The translations under genes and the position numbers were made by a program. From contig NC_041021.1 of the NCBI RefSeq assembly GCF_004193775.1, forward strand, positions 35,909,718 to 35,973,717: a stretch of 64,000 bases of DNA, read 5' to 3'. The notes under the pieces are model-generated. The model was not told the DNA's origin. It was given only the letters and a program-made list of their open reading frames with translations, and did no database searches. Below, piece after piece: positions 1 to 11,408 of this stretch. This stretch comes from Glycine soja (Eukaryota > Streptophyta > Magnoliopsida > Fabales > Fabaceae). Numbering within the stretch: the stretch's first letter is position 1; each line of letters starts with the position of its first letter.

Positions 1-124
1 ATATCATGTAGAATAAATATAATGATAAAAAACTATATTTGATTGAATTAAGTTTAATTTATGATAATAAAATTTGATTGTAAAAAAGGTATAATAAATT
101 TAGAAATTAAATATATTCAATGCA

Positions 125-870
125 TCAATGGATTATGAATCTTCAGATCCTGAGTATGAATCAAATAAATTGGACACTGACATAGATGAAAGTGATGAAG
201 ATATAAAGATGGTGAAACCTTAAAAATTTGATACTTTTTGCATGCCACAAAAAATGGTTGATTATAAGTGGGTAGCTGGAACACTCTTTGTATCTAAGCA
301 GTAGTTCAAGGAGGCATAGTCACCTATGTTGTGCATTCTAGATGGAATTTGCAGTTTGAGAAAAATGACAGTGAGGGTGAGAGTCATCAACATACTTGGG
401 TTTGAATGGTATGCATATTGTGCCAAAATAAATAATAAAGAAACATGGCAATTGAGAAAAGTGTGGGACAAACACAATTGTTGGAAACAATACTGGATTA
501 GGCTTTTGAGGACAAAGTGGTTAGGTGGCAAGCTGTAAACAGGATTGAGGAAAAATCTAAATGAGACCTACTAATATTAGGGAGAAGGTTCAAAGGAAAT
601 GGAATGTTGGGAAAACTAGGTCTATGGCTTTGAGGTCACAAAAATTCTGCTAAGCAAAAAGTTGAAGGAGATTACAAGGAACAATACAAGAGGCTATATG
701 ACCATGCTATTGAATTATAGAAAACAACCTATGGCTCAACTATGACGCTGAAGGTGGATGTTGATCAAATTCATAACAACTACAAGCAATCATGGATCTA
801 CTTCCTAAATTTCAGAGGATTTATATTTGTCTCAATGGTTGCAAATAAATTTTTTTAAAGTGTAGACCAA
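125..870 (+). pseudogene. MULE (MuDR-type) transposase fragment
   Basis: This is a relic of a Mutator-like transposase, the enzyme that cuts and reinserts MULE DNA. The three frames together resemble the plant MuDR N-terminal region: an acidic start near 130, then a zinc-binding-like stretch reading YCAKINNKETWQLRKV (about 415-460), then KWLGGKL (about 518-537), then REKVQRKWNVG (about 580-612), and finally IYICLNGCK (about 820-845), which normally precedes the catalytic core. Several frameshifts and stops interrupt it, and the DDE core is absent. The right side ends where a copia LTR begins, so the LTR probably truncated it. The family call rests on recognised motifs. It cannot be active. 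Confidence 0.72.
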
Positions 871-881
871 TAATTGGGTTG

Positions 882-1793
882 TGTTAAGTCAAAAGACATT
901 TATGTCTTAAGACGAATCAAGATCCTTAATTATTTTGATTAGATGATAAAAAATATAAAGGTTAAAAGTCGTGCCTTATGCGAAATTTGTTTCTGATGTT
1001 TCATATTTAATGCTTTATCAGAACATGCCTTGACAAGTCTGGCTTTGTTGTTTTAGACGATAGGCAGATAAAGTCATGATCTAATATGACATTTAAGATA
1101 ATATTTAAGACTTCATTTAATATTGTGTCTGAGATCTCTTTTGCAGAAACATCCTCCTAGAATTTGTCAAATCTAATAAAGAATAAATGAAGTCAAGGTC
1201 TAAAATTTCTTAATCGCCATCAAAAGAAGAGCCTTCTTGTACAAGACCTACTTTGACATAAAGGAAGTGACTACCTTTTACAGTACTCAACATGCAAGTA
1301 TCGAAGAGTGGACTTTCTACATAAGGAAATGACGTGCATTAAATGCTCGTAACAACCACATTCATCAGACACAGATCAAGTGAAGAAATCTACTCATTGT
1401 GAGACAATAAACACTTAAAGATGAGGCCTATAAAAACAAAAAGCTTTGAAGATTTGACGTATCAATCTTAAAATTGGTAACTTGGTATTTTACCAAGAAT
1501 TGAACGTATTCTTAATGGCAGAGATGAACCAATATAACTCTTTGTGTCTGATATTTACTTGTTTTCCTACTGTTTTCAACTGACCCAGGGTCTAAATTTG
1601 TTTTTAGACATTTGACTGCATCTTGTGATTAACATGTTTGTTTTCCATCATTTGATTTTGTTTTTCGAAAGATATGTTATCTATGTTTGCAAAGTTTCTT
1701 CTTCAGACGAAAGACTTTGTTTGATTGTGAAAAAGGTTTTAAAAATCTCTAAGATCACAACTCAACCCCCCTTTTTGTGATATTTGTCTTTAA
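882..1793 (+). mobile_element. Copia 5' LTR (first element)
   Basis: The LTR appears to start at TGTTAAGTC and end just before a primer-binding site. A TATA-like GCCTATAAAAAC lies at about 1426-1437, and a polypyrimidine stretch (CTCAACCCCCC, about 1761) precedes the end, as in many legume copia LTRs. It is followed by a primer-binding site and a gag start, so it is the 5' LTR of the gag remnant downstream. No matching 3' LTR was seen. The ends are approximate because terminal TG/CA and target duplications are not clear. Confidence 0.6.
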
Positions 1794-1799
1794 AGTTTC

Positions 1800-1809
1800 G
1801 TATCAGAGC
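1800..1809 (+). other. Primer-binding site (initiator tRNA-Met type)
   Basis: GTATCAGAGC matches the core of the usual copia primer-binding site (TGGTATCAGAGC), complementary to the 3' end of initiator tRNA-Met. The first bases are altered (TTC instead of TTG), which suggests decay. Confidence 0.65.
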
Positions 1810-1860
1810 TTAACCTCTTAGGGTTAAGCACCTAACAGTGTTTAGAAGAAAAGATCCTAA

Positions 1861-3545
1861 TGGCAGATAACAACAACAACGATCAATTCATTGTTGAAGG
1901 ACCATCTCTCACAAGTTCACCAAGCTTCACAAGAAAGGACTACCTATACTGGAAAGACAAAATAGAGATGTAGATCAAGTCCAATCACTATAGGCTCTGG
2001 CTGATAATCACAAATGGAGACATTCTCATCCCTAGACTTGAAGCAGAATGGACAAATGAAGATTTGGATATAATGGAGATAAACAAAAAAGCTAGTTACA
2101 CTAACATGTCCCCTATCCAGATATAAGTACAAGAAGATATGCAGATTAAGGACAACTAAAGAGACCTAGGACTCTCTAAGCATCAATTATGAAGTAACAT
2201 AAGATGTCTAACTTAGAAAAGTTGCCACTTTGACGCGTCACTGTGAGAGCTTCTGCATGAAAAAAGGAGAATTTGTGGATGATATGTTTGGGAGACTGCA
2301 AATTCTTTTGACTAGACTTGAAGTTCTAGGACACCCCTTCACCAAATCTCATATCAACATGAAGATCCTAGACAACTTTCCCAAGGTGTGGGAACCAAAA
2401 GCAACAACCATCCAAGAAGTTAGAAACTTAAAAACCCTAGCATAGGATGAACTATTAGGTATCATGAAGTCCATCTTCAAAACAAGGATCATTTACCTAA
2501 AAGAAATTTCCCTGCCTTCAAATTTGGAAAAACCATTTCCAGACAAAAAGAAAGAAATGGCTCTTCTAAGGCTCTGAAAGTGCAGATGGCTGAGACTGAC
2601 GACTTAGATAACAATTATGAGGGATCCATAGACGTTGAAGTAACCTTTATGTCAAGAAAATTCAAACAAATGAAGAAGAAGAAAGAAAAGTTCCAACACT
2701 CTTCTAGACATAAAGGTACGAGATTTAAAAAGAAACACGAGGAGAGCAACAAGATCATAAGAAACCTGAACATATGAAGGCAGAGTGTCCTTAGTTAAAG
2801 AGAAAAAGACACTTTGATGACAAGAAAAAGAAAAGTATGATTGCCACCTAAGATGAGTTAGATAGTGAGAAGAGTAATAGTTCAAACAATAAGCAAGTAG
2901 ACATTTGTTTGATGGCAGATACAAGCGAGAAAGTTGAGGTAAAAACCTGCTTTAAATCTGATTCTTCCTCTTGTTCTTCATGAAATGATGAAGAAGATAT
3001 ACCCTATGATGTTCTTCTTCAGAATAGTCATGTGATTTCTCTTTACTGCAATAAATATAAGGAAAAATACAAAATTTTTGTTTGTGAAAACATTGAACTG
3101 GAGAAATCAAATGAAGATCTGAAAAAGAAAATTCATACTCTAGAAAAGAGTCCAAATTAGGCTAGCAAGATTGACGAATCTTGTACAGTTGAAAAACTAA
3201 TAGAGGAGATCACTTGTCTTACAAAAGACTTTGGGTAGTTTTTGGAAAGTTCCAATACTTTAACCATACTTTTAAATTCCAATACTGTAACCATGTTTTT
3301 AAAATTTCATCAACATCCCCATGACAAGTCTAGTTTAGGATTAGAAAAAAAAGCATTGTCTTGAGTCACAGTCTATCAAAGACAAATGTGACTTTTATGG
3401 TAAGTCTGGACATTCTAAGTTCAGATGTATCTATAAGAAGAAACAAATGTCTAAGGGTGCTAATGCTTATGGACCCAAAAAGATTTGAGTGCCAAAATCT
3501 CATATTGTTCCTTGTTTGTTGGTTGGGATTATAGCCCCCTTTATG
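1861..3545 (+). pseudogene. Copia gag (UBN2-type) remnant
   Basis: The reading frame opens with ATG GCA GAT AAC AAC, and the protein resembles copia Gag: FTRKDYLYWKDKIEM near the start, EAEWTNEDLDIMEINKKA at about 2041-2095, then a UBN2-like part MFGRLQILLTRLEVLG (about 2284-2331). A Lys-rich stretch follows (2640-2760). Acidic, coiled-coil-like residues continue to about 3170, and a CCHC-like knuckle (CDFYGKSGHSKFRC, about 3388-3429) sits near the end with one Cys changed to Tyr. Many stops and frameshifts occur. Pol is missing: after about 3545 no protease, integrase or reverse transcriptase is seen. It belongs to the LTR at 882-1793. Confidence 0.75.
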
Positions 3546-3608
3546 CATAAATAAAAGTCTTATACAACATTCGTTGAAATTTTGGCATATAATTATTTGT
3601 TATTATTT

Positions 3609-3925
3609 TAAGGGTAAATTATGGTTTAGGTCTCTCTAAATTATTAATGTTCAAATTTGGTGCGAAATTTTTTTGTATTGTTTTGTCCTTCTAATTTTAA
3701 AATGCACTTTTTTCTTCATTTTGAGCATCATCTAGATCTTTTTTACTTTACTATAGAGTGTTACCCAAAATACTTTAAGGACTAAAAGTGATACTTTTCA
3801 AATTTATAAGGATGAAAAAAAATACATTTTACAATTAGAGAGATGAAAATAATACAAAATATTTTAGAGGAACTAAAAGTGAACTTTAATCATTTAAGAG
3901 GGACCGAAAACATATTTTACCTTAA
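3609..3925. repeat. Foldback (MITE-like) element
   Basis: The left arm (TAAGGGTAAATTATGG..., 3609-3725) and the right arm (about 3810-3925) are diverged inverted copies of each other. Each arm contains variants of 'ggtccctctaaat' and 'ttttaaaatgcac'. The arms are over 100 bp and meet near 3745. There is no coding capacity. It is typical of short non-autonomous DNA elements with long inverted arms; superfamily not assigned. Confidence 0.55.
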
Positions 3926-4029
3926 TGGATCAAAATTGATCTAAGATACTTATTTCATATTTAAACCGTTCTTAAATTTATTTTTTAAAAATTGTTAAAA
4001 AATATATTTTAAAAAGTTTTTAAAAAAAT

Positions 4030-4525
4030 ATTTTGACCGATGTTGGTTTGGACAATTTTCACCTGACATCGGTTAAGGCTACTTTCGATCGACCTTCGTT
4101 AAGACTATTTTATGGTCAACCTAATCAAGGCTTGTTTTTGAATCGTCGTTAGTCAGGGAAATTTTCAAGCAACGTTGGCCGGATTATTTTTGACCGACCT
4201 CATCGAGGTTATTTTTCAGCAGATGTCGACAAGGTTTTTTTTCAACCAACATTACCCAGGGCAATCTTTGGGTGACCTCGGCCAAGGTTTTTTTTTCTTC
4301 TATTGAGGCGGTTTTTTCATCATCGGCCATGTTTGTTTTGGGCCAACGATGGTTAGGTCCACTTTGGCTTACTTCGGCTAGTTTTTTTTGTTCGGCTGAC
4401 GTTGGTCGAGGCTATTTTCCAGCCATTGTTCATTAGGGTGGTGAGGTTGTTTTTCGGCTGACATTGGACGAGGAAATTTTTGCCCATCATTGACAAAGGC
4501 CATTTTTAGCCAACGTCAGTTGTAG
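4030..4525. repeat. Degenerate ~30-bp minisatellite
   Basis: About fifteen imperfect units run head to tail. Each is roughly a run of T's followed by a variant of 'CGACCGACGTTGG' and 'TCGAGGC'. Examples are GACCGATGTTGG (4034), GGCTGACGTTGGTCGAGG (4394) and GGCTGACATTGGACGAGG (4456). The tract is richer in G and C than its surroundings. No protein is encoded. Confidence 0.6.
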
Positions 4526-5711
4526 TTGTTATTATTTAAAGAATATTACTATTTTAAAACTGTTATTTTAAAATTAAAAATAATTAATATGTTTGGCACT
4601 CTTGCATGATCATTTTTGTTCCTTTATGAAACCAACCATAGTGAGAAGTAGCTGATGAAAATTGATTGACACCATTGAGCCCTACATTCATATGGTTTTG
4701 CTTGAATCTCTTGATTCTTGTTGCTTGCATGTTGGTTGGAAGTGATCAAGGTCATCGTTGTTAATTCTACCATTGACCCTTCTAGCTTACTTATCTTAAT
4801 AAAAATGCCTTGCATCCATCTTTGAGCCAAACAAGAAAAATCATGATGCTTAATTTAACCTTTAACCGGAAATGAAAAACAATTGCTTTCCCAATCTTAG
4901 GAATAGGGGAACAATTTAGAGATGAAGTCTTGCATTAAGTTTAGGGTTTCTTGTTAGATAGCAAAAAATTGAGGAAAAGGTGCCTAAGGGTTGCTCAATT
5001 GGTGAAGTGTTAAAAAAAGATCAAAAAGTGTTGCTCACCCTTTTCCCACGGTGTTAATGCTATAAAAAATCCAACAAAAAATAAAAAATGGAGCAAATGA
5101 ATAAAGTGGGACTTGGGTGGGGATTAATAATTGGTTTTGGGTTATCAAATGAACTTGAGGTACAGATAATTATGTCTTGTTGGGTTAAATTGAGTTATAT
5201 CTCTCTGTTCTCACATTTTTTAAGATTTTTTGAATCCCAAGAAAAACCATTGTTGTTTGTTAGCCTGACCACATTACAAGCTCATAAAGGTCTTAGTGGT
5301 CCTTGTTGGCATGCATGTGGACAATGAATTTTGAGAAATGAGTAGCAAAATTGATATGTGCAGTGTCAATATGTTGTAGAGGGATACACTCACTTGAATG
5401 GTGTGTGCATGAATGATATATACTTTGTGAGGACCAAGGAGCATTGATGTTGATTGCGAGTTTTCCATGCATGCTTGTGATGAGATTGTGATTGTTACAG
5501 ACCAAATCTCGTTGTTTTGCTTTTCTTAGGACTTGAGTAAATATTCTAAGTTTGGGGTGTTGATAATTGCCACCACTATTTGTATTCTACAATGATTTTG
5601 GTGCAAGTATTGGACACTTCTTATGCTTTTGAACCATGCTTTTAGTCATTTTTAGTTTGTTTTGAATAAATATCTTTGTTAGTTAGGAGCATATTTTATA
5701 TTGCTTTTTTG
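4526..5711. other. Gene-free stretch with possible retroelement tail
   Basis: No gene was recognised. The stretch 5520-5575 contains TAAGTTTGGGGTGTTGATAA, which resembles sequence downstream of pol in some plant Ty3/gypsy elements; this is a weak resemblance only. The short open frames here have no recognisable motif. Confidence 0.3.
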
Positions 5712-5749
5712 AACCTTGCGCATAAACTGAAAAGGAAGTGACAATGGGC
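5712..5749 (+). repeat. Left copy of 38-bp direct repeat
   Basis: This copy begins AACCTTGCGCATAAACTG and ends GTGACAATGGGC. It matches 8367-8404 with a single difference (G versus A in the tenth base region). It marks the left edge of the mitochondrial-like block. Confidence 0.85.
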
Positions 5750-8366
5750 TGTCTACGAACCCTTCTTCTCGTATGCAATTTTCTATTCTTTCTTTTAACC
5801 AAATGAGAAAGGGAAAACACTGGCCAATTTCACACTTTCTGAATGTGCCATTTGACCGAAAGCAAATCACAAGACACTCATTCGTTTCAAGAACAGGAGA
5901 AAGGATCGGGTCTTTCAGCTATCAATCTAGAAAGCAGAGTCCAAGGTACATGTGCTAAGCATATAACAACATATCATATGCCAGTCTCTTTTGAGAGCAT
6001 TATAATGGGTTGCCCAGCTAACTAAGGGACATACCAAAGATTGGGACCTGAAGTGGTAGAACCCGGTTCACCAGGCGTACTATTGAACATTGATTCTCTC
6101 TCCTGAACTATAAATAATTCTTTCTAGCTAGCAACTAAAAAAAACTACAAGCAACTACATCAACAACCCTGGGGGAAATTGAGTAGTCCGCCTTACCTAC
6201 TAATTTACTCAACTAAGCTTGCATCTTACTATAGGGTTTTTTAGAACCTAAGACTCTTAGATAGAGAGTTTCAAACCAAATGTGCCCCCCGACAATCCAA
6301 GTGGGGAACTAAACCAGCAGCGCTACAAACACTTTCAACAGAATGAGACCTACCTTATACACTTCTTAAGCCCCCCATCTTTCTAAGAAGAAGCAACAAG
6401 ACTGATTTTCAAATATAAGCTCCCCTGAAAAACAAAGCCATGCGCCGTCCGGAAACAAGTAGTTGTTCTATTGTCCAATACGGATTAAAAGACTTACAAC
6501 AACTGTCAAATAAGGGCAGTTCTAATCAATGACGTTCATCGTAATAGAAAGTATTCACATCAGTCAGCTGGTTCATGGTACGAGATTTAACAATAAGGTT
6601 TTCAGCTGACGACAGAAGCAAGATTCAGAACAAGCAACAAACACATCTTTCCGCTCTTCTTCTTTCAGTTAGTAGGGCAAATACTTCCTTCCAACTATGG
6701 CATCTCTTACCTATCTATCTGGATAGCATAGCTCCTTCCAAGAAAGTCATAATATGAGGCAACTAGGCAGGTAGCATCATAAGAGCTGCATCCACTCCTT
6801 CTTCCCGCATCAAAAGACTGAGCCTCAATAAAAGGTCTATAAAGTCCGCTCAGTCAATCCGACATCACCCTTTTTAATCGTTCCACCTCTGAAGCTACTC
6901 AACTCATTGAGGTGAGCTACTTCCTTCCAACTGAACTACCCGTCAGCTACACGTCGATTAGCCTAACTCTTCCTTCGAATGCAAAACCAGATGAAGTTCC
7001 GGATCTAATCCCATTCAAAGAGACAAGCAGTGATCCGAGTGCATACAGGCCATTGCCTTCTCAATCCTAATAAATAAATGACGGGATGAGTTAAAGCACT
7101 ATCAGACTGAATACCTTGTATTCTTAGTCTTCCATGAACTCAATACCAACTCTACTTATCCTTATTTGGGTATGCCTTCGGCTTCCTCTGGGGCTACTAC
7201 TTTCTGGGAAACCTTTGGCTAGGATCCTAGCAGCAACTTCGCTCCTAACCGTCAACACGTCTCAATATGTGTTAGAAAAAGGAAAGGAAGCGGGGAAGAG
7301 TTTAGCAGTAGGAAACTAGGGCTAACTCGGGATTTATAGCAGCGGAGCAGCAAGAACAAAGGGAAGAGAGGGGCATTGGGAGTGCCTGCTTTGGTCACAT
7401 CTGGTCACGAAGGTGAATCTCTTTCTCACTTACTCCGCATCCTTGCTCGTCGAAAGAGGAAGAATAGCGAATTTAGTGACGGAAAGGCATTCGGAAACTA
7501 TTCAAGTGCGAGGAACTCTCCTTAATAAATGTAGCAAGGACCTACTTATAGCCCTATACAAACCTTATAAAAGCGCCCACGGGTAGTGAGACTTTCTATC
7601 TATTTTCACCCTCGGCTCTGGTTCAATCCTTTCATACCTCGAGTCAACTGTGTCTTTGAAGTCGAGTCGGAGTAAAATGAAAGAGGTACAGGCATCTAAA
7701 GAAAAGGAATTCTTAATGTGATTGACGGCTTTGGAAAGAAGGTAAGGCATGGTCCAGCTGGAGCTGCGAAACCTGAGTATGATATAGAAACCTACTTCTT
7801 TTTTCTTATCACTTAGCATAAGGCTTGAAAGAAGAATAAGAGTGAATAGGCAGGGGAGGGGTAGTGATGAAAGTGAGTGAAGTTTAGCCTATAGGGGACG
7901 AATGGATAACTATAATATCTAGAAAGACTGAGCCTTAGCATGCAGAGAAGAAGGGGTAAGCGATTTCATCACAAGAAAGCTCTATGCTAGGCTTTCCTGG
8001 AATTGCTTTAAGGCAAATAAGGAAGCGAAAGAGTGGGGGATTTGCTTACCGAAGCAATTCTTATTCAAGAGCAGATACGATCACACCGCCATCAAGAGAT
8101 ACAAGACCTAAAGCCCTTACTCCAAGAGATTCAAAGCGGGTAGACCCTTAGATTAGACAATTCCTAGTGTTGTGCTAAAGGCTAGAGAGGCACAAGAACT
8201 CAACAAGAGTTAAGGAAGAGATGCGCCTATCAGGAAAGATTTCTTAGGAAGAATCTATCTGCTCTACACGAATTCCCATCGTCAGTTGCTTTTGATTTCG
8301 AATAGGTTGTAGGCCTTTCTTTAGCTTGAGTGACGCTTTCCGCGTCAGATTCTTTTGAAAGGCAAA

Positions 8367-8404
8367 AACCTTGCACATAAACTGAAAAGGAAGTGACAAT
8401 GGGC
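8367..8404 (+). repeat. Right copy of 38-bp direct repeat
   Basis: This copy begins AACCTTGCACATAAACTG and ends GTGACAATGGGC. It is the partner of 5712-5749 and marks the right edge of the block. Confidence 0.85.
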
Positions 8405-8419
8405 ATCATGCCAATGTCT

Positions 8420-8800
8420 AGGCTAAATGTGTTTGTGATCCCTGATAAATACTTGAATTTTTTGTTTTCTCCTTAATAATTTTTGTTACTTTGTTTTTGT
8501 TGATAAAACAACAATTTTGTTTTTGGTCCTTGACACTTTTTTTAGTCTTTGATAAATTACCAAATTTTGTGTTTACTCCTTGATAAAAAAAATCATTTGT
8601 TATTAGTCTTTTTTTATAAAAAAAAGACTAATAACATATATTTTTTTATCAGAGAGAAAATACATTAGGGGATAAAAAAATGTCTAGGACCAAAAACAAA
8701 ATGATTATTTTATTTGGGACTCAATGCAAAGAAAAAATTTATCAGGGAACAAACACAAAATTTGGGAATTTATTAGGGATTGAAGACATATTTTTATGTA
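8420..8800. repeat. Foldback element (complete copy)
   Basis: Two long inverted arms meet at a near-perfect palindrome centred at about 8619 (ATTAGTCTTTTTTT then AT then its complement). The outer ends also match in inverted orientation: GTGATCCCTGATAAAT on the left, and on the right the complement of ATTTATTAGGGATTG. No ORF is present. A diverged relative lies at 25021-26103. Confidence 0.65.
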
Positions 8801-11061
8801 GTATTGATAAAGGACAATTTGGAGATATGTTTATGAAGCGTTAATGCCACCATTTCGAGCTTCAAAGATGGATTTGTGAATATGCAAGACTGGCTTAAGC
8901 GAGCCACATTTGGATAAAAAAAATTGTTATTGTCACAACTTAAGTAACACTTAATGGGACAGTTTAAGCTAGTTAGTAAGAAAAAACCCAAATTGTAAAA
9001 AAAATAAAAAATCACGTGCTATTTAAAGGGGCTTATGACACACAAAAAATAGTCGGTCTTTTGCATTTTTGCAAGGGTTTTGACGCATAGTGGAATGTAA
9101 GACACTTCTAGGCTTATGGGCTCTTCTCCAATCGATTCTTCATTGATTTCTTCTTCCTTAATGGCTATACATAACTAATTTGTACCTTTTGTTGGGGTTT
9201 AATGTAATTGACTATATTCTTATGTAATTGCGTTCTTTATTATATAATTAGGGATTGTTATTGTTTCTCTTCCATGCTTAATGCTTGCTTTTGGCTTAAT
9301 CACTGATCACCCTTTTTGCATGATTCTCTTATTTCAATTATAATTGAGAAATTTGATTGAATTGTGAATTGAAGATAAAACCCAATAATTTTTATGCCTA
9401 AGGATAGGTAAAAAGAATTGTGCATCAATAAAATCCTTACCGTCCGTTTGGATAGGTCAACTTAATCGGGTGATTCATTTTTATTAGACGACTAAAATTC
9501 TCTTAAATGAAATTACTTGTTTAGAAAAAATATTTAAAAGGAAACTAAAATGCTAGTACTTTTATGAGGCAATTAATTGTACTAAATCAATGGAATTTAA
9601 AATACTCCCAAAAAATAGAGCATTTGAAATTCCTAGCTTGACTCACTCTCACCGTCTCGTGACTCCACGCTTGGAACCCTAGAAATACTGTGACCCACTC
9701 TACTCTCGAGCGGTGGTTCAGAGTGTGTTCTCACACTCTCTTGCACAACGGTTCACACTCTCACTCTCTTTCATGGTGGTTCACGCTATCACGGGGTGGT
9801 TTAGAATGCATTCTCACTTTCTCTCACACAGTGGTTTACACTCCCACTCTCACGGTGTATTCATACGTTCGTATCTTGTCTCTAATTTTCGTTAATTTGT
9901 GTTTTGTTATTTAATTTTGTTGATTTCATTTTTTTTATCTAGGCTTTGGTTTTTGATTTTGTGTTTGATTTGTTTGTCTCTTTCTTTTCATCTTTCATCT
10001 CTATATATCTTTGTACCAGAATGTGTTTTTGATTTTTTGATCTACAAAAGCACCACTAGTTGATACTGGTGTTACTGGATAGATATCAACTTGTGGAACA
10101 CATTTTCATTTGTCCTCTTGGAACTTGGAAGCATACATGAAACTGAAAATAAATCTAAATACTCAACTTCTACTTCGTGTATGCTCCTTGGGCCTCTATT
10201 TCAGAAAACAGGGTTTCTCTTATTACCTTCTGCACACACGGCACACCAAATATAATTATCTCTTTTGTCTTATTATCTAAGCACACACGGCACACACTGC
10301 ATATAGATAATTTTAGTTGTCCTTAAATTGGTGACTAACTTAGCATTTGCTTATTTGTAAATGCCATTGTGTTTGGAATAATGGTAATAATTAAAGCATT
10401 TGGTTGATCACTTACAATTTCCCAGGTATATATAGAATAGAACAAAATTAAAGGATTGGGAATAGTACTGCAAGAATCAAAACTTTTCCCTAGTGGTAAA
10501 AGCTTCTCTACACCTGCACTTCATTATTAATTTCCCATACCATGCTAAAATCTAGTGTGATAAAGAACAAGCCATGTGTGAGGAGCAACTACAAGTGTAG
10601 TTTTCTAGGTGTGGACATCTTTGAGTGAGGAATAGAATTACAAATGGTGTGGGCATATGGACAATAGAATAAAATTGAAAGGGAAAAAAATGTAGAATAT
10701 AAATATTATCCTCACTAATATAAATATTATCTCGTTTTGATCTATTTATTTGTAATCTTTGAGTGAGGGTTCTATCTATATTAGACATCTTTGAGTGAGG
10801 TTTTTGCATCGTGATCACGACATTCGCTGTTGCACACTGTTCTAGTCATCACCACAAGTACCAAACTTTTTCATAAATTTTTTATGCTTAATTTAGTTAC
10901 GATTGTTTTTGTATGTTGATTTATGGCATTAATGTATTTTGCTTTAATTAGATATAAGTTTTGTTCATAAAGAATGAATCTTAGATTCTTGTTTGAGATT
11001 GAATATAATGATTTTTGCGGACAATTTGCATTAATCATTGTATTGAATCTTGAATTGTTCG
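8801..11061. other. Gene-free stretch
   Basis: No gene was recognised. A MITE-like end (CCGTCCGTTTGGATAGG) sits at about 9440. A short CT-rich repeat tract occupies 9700-9855. The phrase ACATCTTTGAGTGAGG recurs at about 10615 and 10786. Part of this may be the 5' half of the CACTA element at 11409-13632, but no CACTA terminus was found. Confidence 0.4.
9700..9855 (+). repeat. Degenerate CT-rich repeats
   Basis: Four or five imperfect units of roughly 35-40 bp alternate GGTGGTTCA or GTGGTTTAC with CTCACACTCTC-like text. This gives rise to apparent open frames of about 60-74 codons, rich in Ser, His and Leu, which are not credible proteins. Confidence 0.45.
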
Positions 11062-11345
11062 TTTGGACAGTTTGGGAAGACTCATATTTTTATGGTAGAT
11101 CCATGCTTTAAGGTTAACATTATTTTTGTTTAATTTGATGAAATTTCGGTACAATGCATTTCTAGTTGTTCTCTGAGTGCATACTTGATTATCGGGGAAT
11201 TAATTTCACCGATTTCATGTCGTGTACTTGGAGAACAATGTGAAATGCTACCGAAATTTCATCAAATTTAACAAAATAAGATAAACCTTGATGCATGAAT
11301 CTACCATAAAAAAGTTTCTTCCTAAATGGGATAGTGCAACACCTT
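11062..11345. repeat. Long imperfect inverted repeat upstream of the CACTA gene
   Basis: The left arm (about 11062-11182) contains ATGGTAGATCCATGC, GATGAAATTTCGGTA and GTTGTTCTC. The complements of these appear in reverse order on the right arm (about 11220-11345). The loop is about 30-40 nt. It lies about 60 bp upstream of the first recognised exon of the CACTA gene and would form a long hairpin in RNA. Confidence 0.6.
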
Positions 11346-11408
11346 AAATGAAAAAGTGAGATTTCATGCATTAAATGAGTTTCGGAGTATGACAGAGTTA
11401 TTATTTAG

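Larger units (their letters stand above)
5712..8404. other. Mitochondrial-like DNA insertion (probable NUMT)
   Basis: Base composition changes sharply: about 2.7 kb is close to balanced GC, between AT-rich flanks. The text looks like plant mitochondrial intergenic DNA, for example GGTAGAACCCGGTTCACC near 6055 and GACGCTTTCCGCGTC near 8331. No complete mitochondrial gene was recognised. One open frame of about 60 codons ends near 7066 and another lies at 7134-7319; neither resembles a known protein. Both ends carry the same 38-bp sequence (5712-5749 and 8367-8404). The organelle origin is an inference from composition and style. A diverged nuclear GC-rich segment remains possible. Confidence 0.6.

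Noticed and set aside
7134..7319. 61-codon frame as a mitochondrial protein
   Set aside because: No resemblance to a known mitochondrial gene; chance open frames are common in such DNA.
9690..9914. Two overlapping Ser/His-rich open frames
   Set aside because: Product of CT-rich imperfect repeats open in more than one frame; no family motif or start context.
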